A stretch of 25,470 bases of DNA from Candidatus Colwelliibacteriota bacterium (GTDB lineage Bacteria; Patescibacteriota; Minisyncoccia; UBA6257; Colwellbacteraceae): contig JACWAO010000035.1 of NCBI GenBank assembly GCA_014874305.1, forward strand, positions 1-25,470. Direction: 5' to 3'. The position numbers and the translations under genes were made by a program. Shown piece after piece: positions 24,461 to 25,470 of the stretch (within the stretch, counting starts at the first letter, position 1; the number at the start of each line of letters is the position of its first letter). The notes beneath the pieces were generated by a model. It did no database searches. It had not been told where the DNA came from and saw only the letters and a list, made by a program, of their open reading frames with translations.

Positions 24461-24466
24461 GGAGTG
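24442..24466 (+). promoter_or_regulatory. Hairpin hiding the transposase Shine-Dalgarno
   Basis: CACTCCTC (24442-24449) and GAGGAGTG (24459-24466) form a perfect 8-bp stem with a 9-nt loop. The right arm contains the only Shine-Dalgarno-like AGGAG and abuts the ATG at 24467. In several IS families such a structure blocks translation from transcripts that read in from outside. Confidence 0.6.
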
Positions 24467-25470
24467 ATGAGGATATTCAATAAGTTAAGGGGAACGAGAG
24501 GTATTGTTAAGTCCTGGCAGGACGGTTTGCATAACCAAGAGTCGATCCATCGCGCCCGAGTCCTAGCTTTCTGGAAGAAGCATGGTCTTCTGGCGACGAA
24601 GGAGGCGTTCGGCGTCTCGAGAAGAACCCTGTTCCGCTGGCAAAGGGCGTCGCAAAGAGGAACTCTTGTCCCGGGGAATCGTGCTCCCAGGAAGAGGCGC
24701 AGAAGAGAGACTTCGCCACGAGTCTGCGATTTCATCGTTGCCGAGCGCAGCAAGCACCCTCGTCTGGGCAAGGAAAAGCTTCAGTCTATGCTTAAGGCCC
24801 AAGGATACGCGTACTCCGTTTCCACCGTCGGAAGAATCGTGGGTGATCTCAAGAAACGGGGTAGGTTGAAACAGCGTGCCGACATGAAACTGAACGCCGT
24901 ATCCGGCAGACTGCACGAGTACAAGAAGCCTAGGGTCAGGAAAAAACACAGGCCGCAAGGAACGGACTGCCTGGAGCTCGATACCGTGGTCAGGTTCGTT
25001 TGCGGTACGAGACGCTACGTCATAACGGCCATCGATACAAAAACGAAGTTCGCCTTTGCCGGAGCGTATGCCAAACACTCCTCGACAACGGCGAGCGATC
25101 TCCTTAACCGGTACAAGGACGTATCCCCGGTTCCTATCGCACCCGTACAGACGGACAACGGAAGCGAATTCTCCGATCACTTCGAGAAAGCCTGCAAGAA
25201 GCTCAACCTCACTCATTATCATACCTACCCGCATTGCCCCAAGATGAACGGGGTTGTGGAGCGGTTAACCGCACGCTTTCCGAGGATTTCATCGCTTCCA
25301 ACAAGTGCCTATTGCGTGACGACATCCCCGCCTTCAACCTGAAGCTTGCCGAATGGCTCCTCTGGTACAACAGCGAGAGACCCCACGCTTCTCTTGGACA
25401 AGTGAGTCCGCTACGCTATATTACCAATCGACTAACCCAGGGAGAGTGCCATATGTTATGGACGCGTACA
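24467..25470 (+). pseudogene. Frameshifted DDE transposase (integrase core)
   Basis: The N terminus has a helix-turn-helix (LLATKEAFGVSRRTLFRWQRA), followed by a basic linker and the rve-type catalytic core: first Asp in CLELDTVVRF, second Asp in PVQTDNGSEF, and catalytic Glu in KMNGVVER. Right after VVER the frame is lost: one base, probably a T, is missing near 25264-25266. Unshifted, the protein ends at 25342. In the shifted frame the expected tail follows (NRTLSEDFIASN, WLLWYNSERPHASLGQVSP) with no stop up to the window edge, through the right inverted repeat. All three catalytic residues precede the shift, but the helix with the NRTL and WYN-ERPH motifs is lost, so the product is likely inactive unless the gap is a sequencing error. 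An ATG at 24467 or the GTG just before it is the start. Confidence 0.85.
25440..25470 (-). repeat. Right terminal inverted repeat of the IS
   Basis: GAGTGCCATATGT (25444-25456) is the exact reverse complement of 24434-24446. It overlaps the coding tail of the transposase. The reverse complement of the last bases reads TGTAC, like the left tip. Confidence 0.8.

Larger units (their letters stand above)
24419..25470 (+). mobile_element. Insertion sequence, IS481/IS3-superfamily-like, about 1.05 kb
   Basis: The ends are imperfect inverted repeats sharing a 13-bp identical block (24434-24446 and 25444-25456). Outside this both ends continue to a terminal TG(C/T)AC, placing the probable tips at 24419 and at the last base of the window. 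Between them is one DDE transposase gene. The right flank is not available, so no target duplication can be read. That the tip falls on the last base suggests the sequence may end at a collapsed repeat. Confidence 0.8.

Noticed and set aside
24563..25234. 223-codon open frame antisense to the transposase
   Set aside because: The plus-strand frame has a full HTH and DDE pattern; the antisense product has none.
25259..25270. Programmed ribosomal frameshift in the transposase
   Set aside because: There is no X-XXY-YYZ slippery run and no stimulatory structure seen; all three catalytic residues already lie upstream of the shift.

Overview
The window looks like a piece of a small-genome Candidate Phyla Radiation (Patescibacteria) bacterium, most like the Parcubacteria. 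This is inferred from gene content and style: very compact intergenic spaces, many ATGA or 20-30 bp gene overlaps, few Shine-Dalgarno sites, trimmed versions of universal enzymes (UvrA, UvrC, ProRS, delta prime), and two small membrane proteins resembling the CPR-typical DUF5652 and DUF5654 families. TGA is used as a normal stop (frr, murA, mreD, rRNA-release and other genes), so this is not one of the lineages that recodes TGA. No database search was possible.

Layout. (1) 1-192: an unassigned leader with a short open frame, two hairpins and a terminator-like structure. (2) 203-5999: uvrB-uvrA-uvrC, a complete but pared-down nucleotide excision repair set on the plus strand. (3) 5994-10856: mixed-strand housekeeping and repair genes: a membrane protein (minus), truB fused to a tRNA-binding domain, a DUF5652-like membrane protein and nth (plus), an ORFan (minus), nfo (plus), and a DUF5654-like gene with superoxide dismutase (minus). 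Three copies of a dispersed hairpin-forming repeat lie here; one supplies the 3' end of nth. (4) 10981-13625: murA and a PEGA-domain membrane protein, minus strand. (5) 13776-24460: a long plus-strand run, mreB1-holB-frr-rseP-proS-mreB2-mreC-mreD-mrdA-dedA-tpiA-hydrolase. It starts at a divergent promoter region shared with murA and joins cell-shape, peptidoglycan, ribosome recycling and membrane-proteolysis genes. (6) 24419-25470: an IS481/IS3-superfamily-like insertion sequence with matching ends and a frameshifted transposase, inserted in the last codons of the hydrolase gene.

How the genes work together. UvrB, UvrA and UvrC form the excision nuclease; Nth and Nfo cover base-excision steps for oxidised and abasic sites, and SodA removes superoxide. 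MurA opens peptidoglycan synthesis, while MreB (two paralogs), MreC, MreD and PBP2 form the elongasome that inserts it.

Most notable points: a TruB fused to a Trbp111/CsaA-like tRNA-binding domain in place of the usual C-terminal domain; UvrA lacking the insertion domain; UvrC lacking the helix-hairpin-helix tail; changed iron-sulfur or zinc ligands in UvrA, UvrC and Nth; two MreBs sharing an Asp-to-Asn change in the phosphate-binding motif; a ProRS with its editing domain cleanly removed; near-leaderless divergent promoters; and the repeat family. I did not find a clear defence island, CRISPR array or biosynthetic cluster.
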